Shown here: piece after piece, positions 57,101 to 64,000 of the stretch
Layout: every line of letters starts with the position of its first letter
How positions within the stretch are numbered: the stretch's first letter is position 1
From: Heliocidaris erythrogramma
Lineage: Eukaryota; Echinodermata; Echinoidea; Camarodonta; Echinometridae
Direction: 5' to 3'
Assembly: GCA_025617745.1 (NCBI GenBank)
Contig: CM046853.1
Location: 51,539,021 to 51,603,020 of the forward strand
Length of the DNA: 64,000 bases
Position numbers and translations under genes: made by a program
Notes under the pieces: generated by a model
Told to the model about the DNA's origin: nothing
The model's input: only the letters and a program-made list of their open reading frames with translations
The model's database searches: none

Positions 57101-57607
57101 ATTAAAGGTCCCGGGTTCGAATCCCACTCTTTCTTGCTTTATAATTATAATTTTTTCAGTTATGAATCGATAACGATAGCGTTTATTCCGTTATAAATAA
57201 TTGAATTTCAACAATGAAAACCAAGAAACTTGACTAATTATTCACTTGTTCAGGCGGATTTAATGGCGGCTGGGCATAATATTAATAACGACTTTGGCCC
57301 AAAATTCCAAAGCGACTCCCAATAGCATCGCTCCCTCATTGATATAGTGTGCATATCTCTGCAATTGCGTATATTGGCACAATCAGTGCAGACTACAAGT
57401 ACAAGAAATGAAAAACTCACCCGAACCTCCGACGTTTTTCCGACCTAAACGAAAGCGGATTTTGTCATCTCCTAGTACTTCTGACAAATCTTCTATTTCC
57501 CAACGAGAACATGACCATGACTTGCTAATATCTTTGATGATTGCGGGTTCAGTCAATATATTTTGGTTAAAAGATTCCGGAGAAATATGTCCAGTGGAGG
57601 CTGCCAT
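35344..57607 (-). CDS. HSPBAP1: HSPB1-associated protein 1 homologue, JmjC-domain protein, seven coding exons
   Basis: The exons are 57607-57421, 54997-54848, 54044-53899, 52853-52717, 51256-51004, 41524-41405 and 36195-35344. All introns are GT-AG and every phase matches, giving 1,845 nt (614 residues). The JmjC fold has GANTPCHQDTYGFN with Fe(II) ligands near H192 and D194, and LFVPKLWWHFVES with the third ligand near H274. YADYKHM, WHLFPP and YPTRIPYEESSVFS are typical of HSPBAP1. The family is related to 2-oxoglutarate-dependent hydroxylases; human HSPBAP1 binds small heat-shock protein HSPB1 and its catalytic role is unsettled. The triad is intact here. The C-terminal exon of 283 residues is low in recognisable structure and makes the protein longer than the roughly 490-residue human protein. 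Only the extent of the untranslated regions is unknown. Confidence 0.93.
36541..36553 (+). repeat. Poly-G run in HSPBAP1 intron 6
   Basis: A 13-bp pure G run after CAAG. It is one of many such runs. Confidence 0.9.
36859..37051. mobile_element. hAT-like miniature element in intron 6
   Basis: CAGGGGCGGATACAGGATTT at the left and CTCTGGATCTGCACCTG at the right are degenerate inverted ends of the CAGTGGCGGATCCAGG family. The inside has several G and C runs. The AAAAT words beside each end are too short to prove a duplication. Confidence 0.6.
37330..37480 (-). repeat. Short imperfect tandem repeat (ATCATCTTGGACAT words)
   Basis: GGACATCATCTT, GATATCGCCTTGGACATC and related words repeat with a step of about 12-33 bp. 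On the minus strand they encode a VQDDIKDD-like repeat in an open frame at 37095-37496. I regard it as a minisatellite in the HSPBAP1 intron, not a gene. Confidence 0.55.
38849..39526. mobile_element. TTAA-flanked element, AGGAGAATTAAC ends, copy 1
   Basis: AGGAGAATTAAC at the left and GTTAATTCTCCT at the right, with TTAA directly outside at 38845-38848 and 39527-39530. 678 bp. The interior shares sequence with the element at 49059-49953 (GGGTATAAAT, GGCTGCCATTTTCTTG, ATTTGCTCCGTCCCATACGT). No transposase was seen. Confidence 0.75.
39719..39905. repeat. Diverged copy of the 18-kb palindrome arm
   Basis: AAATACCAATTCTTGTC, TCCACAGGTATGAA, ATATTTATTTGGGGAGACTT and ACTGTTATTTTT appear in the same order as in the right arm at 18293-18427. 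Here the copy is single rather than palindromic. Confidence 0.65.
40218..40266 (+). repeat. (CA)n microsatellite in intron 6
   Basis: Imperfect CA repeats of about 48 bp, broken by AGCGCGCA. Confidence 0.9.
41405..41524 (-). CDS. HSPBAP1: HSPBAP1 exon 6 (residues 292-331)
   Basis: Exactly 40 codons, phase 0 on both sides, reading ESDHVSRVDEAIARTLVCGL. This matches the helix that follows the JmjC domain in the family. The donor is GTGAGT. Confidence 0.88.
41620..42050. repeat. Poly-C/GTTGATATTTGG repeat, two diverged copies
   Basis: GAAAGTTGATATTTGGACAAAAG (shortened form GTTGATATTTGG) plus a C run at 41643-41711 is repeated at 41850-41895 as AAGTTGATATTTGGGCAAAAG-like sequence plus a C run. 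The segment ends CTAGCGACGCCCCTTTAA. It is a dispersed repeat in HSPBAP1 intron 5. Confidence 0.55.
42058..42325 (+). repeat. Tandem duplication of a ~132-bp unit
   Basis: ATGATCAAAGCCATTTATCT ... CAAATTGGTGATATATAA at 42060-42183 is repeated at 42192-42320 with moderate divergence. A fragment with AATTATCAAAGCTGTTTAT recurs at about 44114. Confidence 0.75.
42840..43653. mobile_element. Tc1-like deletion derivative with 268-bp inverted repeats
   Basis: It starts CACTAAAGGAAAAAAGAAAC and ends with its complement. TA flanks at 42838-42839 and 43654-43655. The inverted arms 42840-43107 and 43386-43653 have exactly equal length and look nearly identical. Between them is only the C-terminal end of a transposase. 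Long inverted repeats plus a TA target fit the Tc1/mariner superfamily. It lies in HSPBAP1 intron 5. Confidence 0.88.
43113..43367 (+). pseudogene. Tc1-like transposase C-terminal fragment
   Basis: An open frame of 84 codons to TAA. VLPWCARSPDLSPIEHLW contains the third catalytic Glu of the DD34E triad (PIE). It continues EELGRRVSRR, LQEEWNNVPQ and the usual terminal motif RRCTACQQARGGHTGY. The first two catalytic aspartates and the DNA-binding region are deleted, so the product could not catalyse transposition. No frame damage is visible within the fragment, which implies the deletion is fairly young. Confidence 0.88.
44494..44805. mobile_element. Foldback miniature element with GGCCCGTATTCTGAACTCC ends
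   Basis: Inverted ends of about 75 bp start GGCCCGTATTCTGAACTCC and continue CGGTTTA and GTGGTTTAACTATGGG. The right copy ends 44805. The 312-bp element has an AT-rich centre with no frame. No clear target duplication was found. Confidence 0.75.
45470..46640 (+). repeat. Diverged large tandem duplication
   Basis: GCTATTTTTTTCTTAATAAT ... ACTTTCTACAGTC (about 45480-45530) recurs at about 46138-46190 as CTACTTTTTCTTAATAACTA and again at about 46598-46655. TAATCCTTTTCTCT and ACTAATGAAAGATATG(A/G)CATTG also recur in order. Units of about 470-660 bp, in intron 5. (GT)n and G runs have expanded at the joints (46090-46130 and 46577-46593). Confidence 0.6.
46900..47130 (+). pseudogene. LINE reverse-transcriptase C-terminal remnant
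   Basis: The frame reads RCLKKYRLPLCDMITVYC, then YIRPILDYGAPVFN and LTKQNCQLLESIQK. This is the thumb-side motif block found just after the catalytic region of non-LTR retrotransposon reverse transcriptases. Similarity then stops and the frame ends at 47169. No catalytic FADD motif is present, so it is a short dead fragment in HSPBAP1 intron 5. Confidence 0.7.
47327..47679. mobile_element. hAT-like miniature element A, perfect 8-bp duplication
   Basis: TAGGGGTGGGAGTTTCGGGT at one end and GGTTTTTAGTCCCAGCACTA at the other form imperfect inverted ends. GTGTTCTG flanks at 47319-47326 and 47680-47687, an exact 8-bp duplication as made by hAT transposases. The 353-bp body carries CGGGTTCCCGGTTACCCG words. 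No gene was found. Confidence 0.85.
47970..48296. mobile_element. hAT-like miniature element B, same family, opposite orientation
   Basis: TAGTGCTGGGACTAAAAACC to AAACTCCCACTCCTA is the reverse complement of element A with few differences and is 327 bp. GACTACAT flanks at 47962-47969 and 48297-48304, again an exact 8-bp duplication. The different duplications show two independent insertions about 290 bp apart. Confidence 0.85.
48764..48779 (+). repeat. Poly-C run in intron 5
   Basis: A run of about 15 C, part of the same class of homopolymer runs. Confidence 0.9.
49059..49953. mobile_element. TTAA-flanked element, AGGAGAATTAAC ends, copy 2
   Basis: AGGAGAATTAACATTAGAAT at the left is mirrored by ATTCTAATGTTAATTCTCCT at the right. 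TTAA is at 49055-49058 and GTAA (one change) at 49954-49957. The inverted arms are long, with GGCTGCCATTTTCTTGATG mirrored at about 49780-49800. 895 bp, related to 38849-39526. Confidence 0.75.
51004..51256 (-). CDS. HSPBAP1: HSPBAP1 exon 5, second JmjC His
   Basis: Reads KKWHLFPPSQTELMYPTR, then VLHPGDILFVPKLWWHFVES and SINCWMDL. The WWH histidine completes the iron triad. The acceptor is TTCTTCTCAG and the donor GTAAGT. Confidence 0.93.
51507..51673. mobile_element. Foldback miniature element, GGGGTGTTTCATAAAGCTG ends
   Basis: GGGGGGTGTTTCATAAAGCT at the left and AGCTTTATGAAACACCCCCC at the right, with a second inverted pair GTTACACACAACTTTAC / GTAAAGTCATTCATAAC inside. 167 bp, in intron 4 of HSPBAP1. 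Confidence 0.7.
52717..52853 (-). CDS. HSPBAP1: HSPBAP1 exon 4, JmjC HxD motif
   Basis: Reads STIWIGSEGANTPCHQDTYG, with the iron-binding His and Asp, followed by NLVAQIRG. The acceptor is TTTTGTCAG and the donor GTATAG. Two bases carry over. Confidence 0.93.
52940..53662 (+). repeat. Repeat array of ~150-bp units rich in TGACCTTTGACC, with hairpin end
   Basis: Four diverged units share TTGAAGTTCATACCTCAAAT, GGTTCTTGAGATAT, AACAAGGCTAA, TGACCT(T/C)TGACC and CCAAAATCTAATCAGAT. The array ends with GACGGACGGACGGTCGGAC and a hairpin ATGCCTCCG ... CGGAGGCAT (about 53626-53660). It nearly fills HSPBAP1 intron 3. Similar repeats are, to my knowledge, widespread in marine invertebrate genomes. Confidence 0.8.
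53899..54044 (-). CDS. HSPBAP1: HSPBAP1 exon 3 (residues 113-161)
   Basis: Carries THYWCYADYKHMKHLFKN, a hallmark of HSPBAP1 upstream of the JmjC core. The acceptor is TCTATGACAG and the donor GTAGGT. Confidence 0.9.
54045..54847. other. HSPBAP1 intron 2, no other feature
   Basis: AT-rich. CTTGCCCGATGATC and GTTGCCCGAATATC words suggest an old repeat at 54650-54830. Nothing coding was recognised. Confidence 0.4.
54848..54997 (-). CDS. HSPBAP1: HSPBAP1 exon 2 (residues 63-112)
   Basis: Reads FEFEGDCIYKEATMKDFCQW, then a Ser/Thr/Lys-rich stretch. The acceptor is CTACTCTAG and the donor GTAAGA. Phases are 2 in and 1 out. Confidence 0.85.
54998..57420. other. HSPBAP1 intron 1
   Basis: About 2.4 kb, mostly AT-rich with frames that lack motifs. 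A GTG/CAC-rich repeat-like stretch lies at 56565-56800, and the tRNA-like sequence at 57025-57130 lies near its 5' end. Confidence 0.45.
57025..57130 (+). ncRNA. tRNA-like sequence, likely tRNA pseudogene or SINE head
   Basis: TGGTCTAGTGGTAAAGG fits the polymerase III A box and D arm of a tRNA. GGTTCGAATCC (about 57113-57123) is an exact B box/T loop. They are about 80 bp apart, too far for an ordinary tRNA unless an intron is present. The 3' acceptor strand complementary to the starting GCTCGTG is absent. The AT-rich tail after it could be a SINE tail. I therefore do not call a working tRNA. Confidence 0.45.
57421..57607 (-). CDS. HSPBAP1: HSPBAP1 exon 1 (residues 1-62)
   Basis: Opens MAASTGHISPESFNQNILTE and continues PAIIKDISKSW, the usual start of the family where the substrate-domain helix precedes JmjC. 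The ATG is at 57607-57605. The donor is GTGAGT and one base carries over. Confidence 0.88.
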
Positions 57608-57700
57608 TTTTTCTCATACGCATGTCTATTTACGCCGCGTCGCGCGCGTCGTTTGTGGAAGGGGGGGGGGGGGGGGGGGGGGGGGGGGAGGTCCTAATTG
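57608..57700 (-). promoter_or_regulatory. HSPBAP1 5' flank with a 28-bp poly-G/C run
   Basis: Upstream of the ATG comes a CG-rich stretch (GCCGCGTCGCGCGCGTC on the + strand, about 57632-57650). Then comes a run of 28 G at 57661-57688, read as poly-C on the gene's strand. The local CpG content is unusual in this AT-rich window and fits a promoter or 5' untranslated region. The transcription start is not determined. Confidence 0.4.
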
Positions 57701-57789
57701 GAGCAACCATAGCACTCACATTTTCACTAAAAATGAAATAACAGAAATTAGATACAATTTTTCTTTCTTAGTCAAAGGGCAACTAACCC

Positions 57790-58460
57790 TTAATGGCGCA
57801 AGCAGAGAAGCAGAATGGTGACAGTTTGAATGACATCGGACAAGAAATTATATTTAGAAATTAAGAATGCTTTTTGAAGGTAGTATAATCACTACATATA
57901 TGGGAATTCAATTTGGTGGAATTGGTAACTGTGATGCAGTGGCAGACAATTCCTCATTTGCTCCAATTAACACGCAAAATGACTTAAATATTATTTGTGT
58001 CAAAATGTATACTCAGTAGGATATTTTTCTTTTATGAGAACCTACCGGTATATCAATATGCTATCTACAACATATTTTGCGTATACAGGTACTGCCCCTG
58101 AGGAAAAAGCGTTTTGGGAGAACCGCAAATTAATATTTTAGCAAAATCGACTCACAAATTTGCTGATTTGAGATTCGCATAGATTTACTGATCTCATTTT
58201 TCAAACTGTGTTATTCCTTGTCCGATTTCTTTCAAACTTTCACCATACTGTTTTTCTCAATTTTCTGCTTTCACACAAAGGGCAATCCATTGACCTTGGT
58301 AATAAGAGGATTTGTGTGAAAGCATAAAAATAAGAAAAACAGGATAGCGAAAGTTTGAAAGAAATCGGACAAGGAATATATAAGAAAGTTATGGATGTTT
58401 GAAATATGAGATCACTACATCTATGCGAATCTCAAATTGGCAATTTGGTGAGTCGATTGT
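57790..58460. repeat. Foldback with ~140-bp arms and a third partial arm
   Basis: GAGATTCGCATAGATTTACTGATCTC (58170 region) through GTCCGATTTCTTTCAAACTT to GCTTTCACACAAA is mirrored at 58312-58450 (TTTGTGTGAAAGC, AAGTTTGAAAGAAATCGGAC, GATCACTACATCTATGCGAA). A diverged single arm with ACAGTTTGAATGACATCGGA lies at 57820-57920. Confidence 0.75.
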
Positions 58461-58570
58461 GACAAACTTGCGGAAAATTAATTCTTCCATTTGTTGTACA
58501 CAAAAATATAATTTATCAACTTGGCCTTCGGTTGGATTTCCCTTATTTCTCTTTAAGCCTATTCTTCGTT

Positions 58571-58592
58571 GGGGGGGGGGGGGGGGGGGGGG
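58571..58592 (+). repeat. Poly-G run, about 22 bp
   Basis: A pure G run following CTTCGTT, downstream of the foldback. Confidence 0.9.
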
Positions 58593-58599
58593 ACATTCT

Positions 58600-60110
58600 A
58601 ACTCGCAAATATATCTACTGTAGTTTGTATGGCCCTAGATAATACGTCATTGCAAAAACAAAAGTGGGTTTAGTTCACTCTTTGCTGTCCACTTTTGTAG
58701 TCCACCACCTTTATCTCCTCTTCTTTCACATTGAGGATTGTATAGAACAGCTAACAAATTGCACATTCCTTGAATCTTTATAGTGTGTTCCTGCTGTTTT
58801 TCAATGACTGATATTCTGCTTTGATCATTTGTAACTTATATTGAATCTTCCTTTGTATCTGCAAGTTGATGATAATCCAAAATTGTGAATTTTAGCTCAA
58901 TAAATTGATTTGATTCATATTTATCTTTTTTTAACATCAGGCACGCAGCCAGAAGGTGGTAGGGGCAGCCATCTCTCCCTCACCCCCCCCCCCACCAAAA
59001 AAAAACTAATTAATTAAATAAAATAAAAATAGGGGGAAGGAGAGTGAAAGCAAGGGAAAAGCAAGAGAGAGAAAAACAAGAAATGAACATACAAGGGAAA
59101 AAAACCGAAAGAGATATGAAGAGATAGAAGAGAGGGGTGAGAGAAATTTTTAGAATAGCTAGCCGGCAAGTTGGTGCAGTGTATTCTGCAATAAATAGTG
59201 TGGTCACAAGTTACTAATCCATGTATCAAAGTAACTTTCCACCTCCAAAAAAAAAGCCATCATCTTTCTTGTCCAAACTTCAGGAGGGGGAAAACTTTCT
59301 CCTAAAAAAATAAATCCCAGCAACACTTCACTCATTATCCAGTCTCATTAATCAATTTCAATCACATTTATTTAAGCCCCCCCCCCCCCTTAGGATTTAA
59401 CAAATGACACTTCTTACGACATACAAGAGAAAGAGGTATAGATGAAAACATTCAAATTTAATATATTTTCCCCCCTTCAAATCAACATAAAATGTATGAA
59501 TGCATTATTTACCAAATGTTTACCCCCAATAAGACATACATGTGATACACTCAAAATTATACAATGTTTTAATATTATTCACAAAGGAAACATAAACAAA
59601 AAGAGTACAAAAGAAAATCAATTGCTAAATTTTACACATGACCTTCAAATATGTATTCATTTGTTCATAATTTATACAGCATTTTATCATGTGATCACCT
59701 GAATGAGCATAACAGAGAATGGCATAAAAAGGAAAGCTCAGAAAATGAGCTCTTCGGATTTTCATTCTTGTTATGTTGACACTGAAAATACTATCTGAAT
59801 CACACTGAATCTCTCAGGTTAGGCATCTTAAGGGCTGGTACAAAAACCTGAATGATAAGGAAATATGCACATAAAATGTAACAATAACAATAGCGATTAA
59901 AATGGTCCCATCAATAACGATTTGGGTAACTATAACATCATTGGGGTTACGTCAGTCAAAGACAATGGACACTGCCCTCATGGTTTAGCTGATCTGACGT
60001 CACATTACAGGAGTGGAATGATTGGCTCACAAATATTATAGTTGAGATCTGTCCTAAAAAAAGAAAATCGCTCGCTAACCGATCGTAACAAGATGATAAA
60101 ACTGTTGCAG
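58600..60110. other. Intergenic, nothing recognised
   Basis: It contains C runs at 58983 and 59378 and an A/G-rich tract at 59030-59130. No exon was recognised on either strand. Confidence 0.45.
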
Positions 60111-60124
60111 GAGGTCAGTTCATA

Positions 60125-60285
60125 AAGAACACTGTTATAACAAACTCTTGTTATAACAAGGCAATTTTGCCGGTCCCACTTCTTTGTATTCTATTGATTT
60201 TTAGGCCTGATGTAACAAGGTTTTGATATAAAGAGGTAATTTCCTTGGTCCGGAGGAGATTGTTATAACGAGGTTCCACCGTAGT
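60125..60285. mobile_element. Miniature element with GTTATAAC words (Tigger/pogo-like)
   Basis: CACTGTTATAACAAACTCTT at the left and GTTATAACGAGGTTCCACC at the right enclose further AACAAGG words. The right end resembles the end of the element at 25216-25382. The left end is less clear. Confidence 0.5.
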
Positions 60286-61500
60286 ATAAAATCTTTGAGG
60301 TGGGACCTACAACAATGATTTCCAATGCATTTTCAAAATAAACAACACAGGGAGAGATTCAAAAATAGTTTATCGCTATTGTTATTGTCATCATTCAGGT
60401 CAGACAAGCCTTTGAAGGTAAGCTGAAATCAACAAAAAAATGAAAAAGGATTGTGCATAGACTGGACAAGATAAGGGTAGAAAGACCACTACCATACCCT
60501 TTCTCGTGTTATCATGACAGCATTCAGATGTTTGAAACACATAATCATCATATTAAGTTGTACAATAACCCCCATATATATTCCATCCCTGCATATTCTC
60601 ATTCATCATTACGATTTCTGTACTAAGGAATGAAATGATGTTTTATTATTTACACTAGTATTGTTTTTGCTTCTGTCTGCTAATGGTGTCTGCTTTTCAA
60701 CAAATCCCTAATACTCAAGTTATTGTCATGAGTTGATTTCTCAAAGGATGTAACAGAGGCCATACAATCAGGAGTGCCCTTTCATCTGTAGTTCCTCGAG
60801 TCTGAAGGTTCATTGATCGAAAGGTTAAATGGCCCAATTAAATGAGTCCCGAATACACAAATGTTCACGAGTCCGAAAAAAAACCGCCGTTCATAGACTC
60901 ATGGAACAGAACATTGCACGTAACAAGCCTTCAAACTGTCCTGCCACCTTCCCAAAGGCAAATGGTATTGCAGATACCTTTGGATTCCAAACAAAATATT
61001 TTTTGTAATAACATCATATGTCATCATCACCATCATTATCATTATCATCTCCTTTTTACAAAATATACATTCATATTCATGATTATGAATACAATACCAA
61101 TCCCGGACTGTTCACTCTGTATAGAATGTGTCAAACATGATGGTGCCTGGATTTCAAACTTATCCCCAATGTTAATAGCAGAATTTCATTCAATTAACCC
61201 CACCCTTATTAACATGAAAACAAGGAAAAGGTACATTGTAAATGTCCCCCCCCTATTTAAAACCATTTCAAGAAGAGAAGGCTGCTTTGTTTTGTTTGTT
61301 TTTTTTTTTTTTTAAAGGATTTCAAACTACCTTAAAACATGTATCCTTGTTTTCTAGGTCTCAAGTCTGGATTTTCTATTAAGAAAACGCCTAGATAATA
61401 TTTTATTTCAGATATTTTAGTGAGAAGGCCCCCTTTTTTCAACTATCGCGCTCCATGGTAGAGAATGGCGACAAAAATACCCCTTTCTCCACGATTTGGA
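60286..61500. other. Intergenic, nothing recognised
   Basis: The longest frame (60842-61315) has an ATC-repeat-encoded His run and no motif or splice context. It is not taken as a gene. Confidence 0.45.
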
Positions 61501-61508
61501 ACAGTCAT

Positions 61509-61632
61509 GCATATATATATATATATATATACAAGGGTCCCAAGTCCTTGTGTTGCCATAAAGCCATTATGGTAATAGCCGGGAGGGCGCATTGTTATAC
61601 ATAATTTGTATATATATATATATATATATATT
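61509..61632. repeat. Two (TA)n microsatellites
   Basis: (TA)n at about 61509-61530 and 61612-61631, about 80 bp apart. Confidence 0.9.
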
Positions 61633-62392
61633 GATTCTGAGTGAACACCCCAGGGCAATACCAACATGTTCTACTCTGTTTCTATCCTCATACAGTGACT
61701 ATAGGCCTACATGTGAATATTGACATCAATGGTAACACAGATTGCTAAGGCCAAATTTCAATATCGCTCATTCATTATCCATTTCCTCTTTTTTTCTAAC
61801 ACATCGTACACACGAATAAATAACCCTCAAAGTATATGCTTATCATATCAAAGCCTCGATCCTACATAAAGAAGAAAGTTTACTGATCAACACTTTTTGC
61901 TTCTGATATAACATTCAATTGATATTGTGCGGTCCAATTAAAAATTCCTTCATTTCTAAAAGTACAATGCCTCTAATTTAAAGGCTCAAAACAATTTTTA
62001 AAAAAGATAAAAAATTAAAAAATTGTGCTTCAAGCCTGCATACCAGCTTACATGTAATTTTCACAATTATTAAATACCAGTATATTTTGCACCCAAGATG
62101 TACACATGGTTAACATTCAACACTAAAATATTATTAAGACAATACATAAAAAAAAGATGAGCTCATAAGGATTAATGATTAATATACTAAAAAAAAAAAA
62201 GAAGATACATGTAAATCATTCTTACACTTCATTGTATTATATCCTTGTATATGTCAAACCGGCACCAATATATAAAAATTACCATCATGAACATTATGCA
62301 AAGAGATTAAACTCAACCCTTAGTACTGCTCTCACATCATCTTAACTCAATGATAACACCATAGGGTTTCATAACTAACCAATTCTACTTAA

Positions 62393-62641
62393 CCCCTACC
62401 ATGCCGTGGGTGGCAAATCCCACCCAAAAATGTGAGTGTTGAACATTTTGTTTAGGCTCAGAATGGCTTGAAAATTCTTTCTCATACAGCAACCTACATG
62501 TATGCCTCCAATATAATGTGTATTCCTATGCAATAAATCTTTGCCCAGTTTGCTCAGGAAAAAACTCATTGGAAAGTTGATATTCAACTCTTGAAACTAA
62601 ATTTTTGACAACTTCTAAAAAATTTGGTGGCATGGAAGGGG
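62393..62641. mobile_element. TTAA-flanked miniature element with CCCC ends, piggyBac-like
   Basis: CCCCTACCATGCCGTGGG at the left and GGTGGCATGGAAGGGG at the right are inverted. TTAA lies directly outside (62389-62392 and 62642-62645). CCC-type ends with TTAA are the piggyBac pattern. GTTTCATAACTAA and AATTCTAC occur on both sides beyond the TTAA, so the flanks may also be duplicated. 249 bp, no gene. Confidence 0.65.
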
Positions 62642-63000
62642 TTAAGGTTTCATAACTAAATAATTCTACACAGTACAAAAATGAAATGAAAAATTGATGA
62701 ATTAAACATTAACGATGAAAAGAATAATCAATTATTAGACAATACTAAAGGTATTATTCAACACTCAATTGAGGATGCAAGAGGTTTTACAAAATATACA
62801 ACAAAATAAACACATTCAGAAGTTTCAACCCAAACAATTATCCTTATTGTATTTTAGGAGGAATCTTGTTTGCTTTCTATATTGAAATTTATGTAGACAA
62901 AAAATCTGGTTTTATGAGAAACTTTCATTTTTATCACTTTTTGTAAAATTGCAAATTAATTGCATTTCATAGCCTCAAAAATGTCCAACAATACCTTTAA

Positions 63001-63322
63001 AGGGAGTGGCAAGTCGTAATCCATGGGCCTGACCAGTTGGCCTGACTCGGGGAAATTCGGATACAATCAGGTCAAATCGTGGCTACCGAAGGAATGTTAT
63101 TGCCGAATTCCTCGCGTGATCGTTAACTCGAATCCCTACATACGTAACCAACCAATGAGATTCAAATACTGGAATAAAGAACGCGCGATCTTGTTTACTC
63201 AAATTTCAATGTGCGAACTTTTATTAGCTGCGCGCGATAAATTGAAGTCGCTTTGAACTTTGATCCAGAGAAAGGAGCAGCCAACTGTAAAACCGCCCAT
63301 AGATTGCGACTTGTCGCTCCCT
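63001..63322. mobile_element. TTAA-flanked miniature element, AGGGAGTGGCAAGTCG ends
   Basis: AGGGAGTGGCAAGTCGTAAT and CCCATGGGC words at the left are mirrored by GCCCATAGATTGCGACTTGT and CGCTCCCT at the right. TTAA flanks at 62997-63000 and 63323-63326. The 322-bp body is GC-richer than its surroundings and has CGCGCGAT words. The 77-codon frame inside is not considered coding. Confidence 0.75.
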
Positions 63323-63326
63323 TTAA

Positions 63327-64000
63327 GTAAGGTTTTGAGCAGGAGTTTTCATACATAAACATATTCTTATAAAATACACTAGATTAAAGAAACATTACAG
63401 GATGTTGTACATACGGGGATGCCAGTTAGATTCATGATTCCTGAAAATAGTTCTCTATATAGGGAGGCCTACATGTAGCATACAGAAAATTTCAATGAAA
63501 TCAAAGAAAAGGCTGCAAACGGGCATATTCTAGTAAGCTGCCATCCCTGTATATACACAACTGAAAATGTTGGAAGAGTAAGAAGGTGATAGACAAGGAG
63601 AAAAGAAGACCTACAAAAACACAAGAAGGAAGTACAATGACAAATACTAATAAATGTATATAAATGAAAGAAGACATGGTAGAATAAAAACGTAACTGTA
63701 TGTACTGAAAGTTGCAAACATTAATCTTCTAGGCAGGTTGTCTCAAAATCATTCCATATTGGTAAAGTATTCAAATGATTTCATCTATTTGGGGGTTTAA
63801 AAGAGTATATTACCAAGGCTAGTGTCTCTTTTTGTGTGCTTTATCCCCTTTAGTTCCTTTATATTGTTTGATTTCAGCTTTCTGTTCATTCTTGCATTCA
63901 ACACTGATGAAAGCAAATTGAAAAGCTCCAACGAGTCTTTATTCAAAGCTATTTAAAAATTTGAAGTATTTCGCGCTGTATATTCCCAGTATATTCCCAG
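63327..64000. other. Intergenic, nothing recognised
   Basis: AT-rich sequence to the end of the window. No exon, RNA gene or inverted repeat was recognised. Confidence 0.45.

Noticed and set aside
60842-61315. 157-residue open frame
   Set aside because: It has no family motif, a His run from CATCATCAC repeats and a Phe run from poly-T. No splice-supported neighbours.
63023-63256. 77-residue frame inside the TTAA element at 63 kb
   Set aside because: No motif, and it sits fully within a miniature element with inverted ends.

Overview
The window looks like animal nuclear DNA, most likely from a marine deuterostome such as a sea urchin. The main support is a split, spliceable HSPBAP1-like gene whose seven coding exons join in one frame. 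Other support is the long introns, abundant poly-G/poly-C runs, dense miniature transposons, and repeats of a style I associate with echinoid genomes. The species call is an inference. Nothing bacterial or viral is apparent.

Layout. 1-4.4 kb: end of a miniature element, hairpins, a GGGGC array, poly-G. 4.5-7.1 kb (+): four phase-compatible exons of an unrecognised, probably extracellular protein. 7.3-20 kb: no convincing genes, but many foldbacks and miniature elements, including nested insertions at 12.2-13.1 kb, a TTAA-flanked element at 14 kb, a near-perfect palindrome at 18.1-18.4 kb and a 1-kb foldback at 18.5-19.6 kb.

21.3-31.2 kb is the most unusual region. Two large TTAA-flanked elements (21295-26113 and 26118-31170) abut and share one TTAA. 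Each has terminal inverted repeats starting AGG. Each carries a rightward gene fragment near its left end resembling the cysteine-rich C-terminal 'ballast' domain of P2X7 receptors, and a leftward THAP zinc-finger exon near its right end, so the two genes point at each other. Both elements have a TGACGT-core site about 172 bp from the left end and about 192 bp from the right end. Both are damaged: later elements with clear target duplications interrupt all but one of the genes, and an AACCATGGTT satellite fills the middle of the second. TTAA duplication plus THAP suggests the Kolobok superfamily; pairing with a P2X7-type gene is what may be new. I see no transposase catalytic core.

31.2-35.3 kb is intergenic sequence with a frameshifted mariner transposase remnant. 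35344-57607 (-) is the HSPBAP1-like gene: seven coding exons, 614 residues, with a JmjC Fe(II) triad at about H192, D194 and H274. Its introns hold a Tc1-like deletion derivative with 268-bp inverted repeats, two hAT-like miniature elements with perfect 8-bp duplications, two related TTAA elements, a LINE reverse-transcriptase remnant, an array rich in nuclear-receptor-like half sites and a tRNA-like sequence. A 28-bp poly-G run lies about 53 bp upstream of its start codon. 57.7-64 kb has no recognised gene, only foldbacks, microsatellites and more TTAA-flanked miniature elements.
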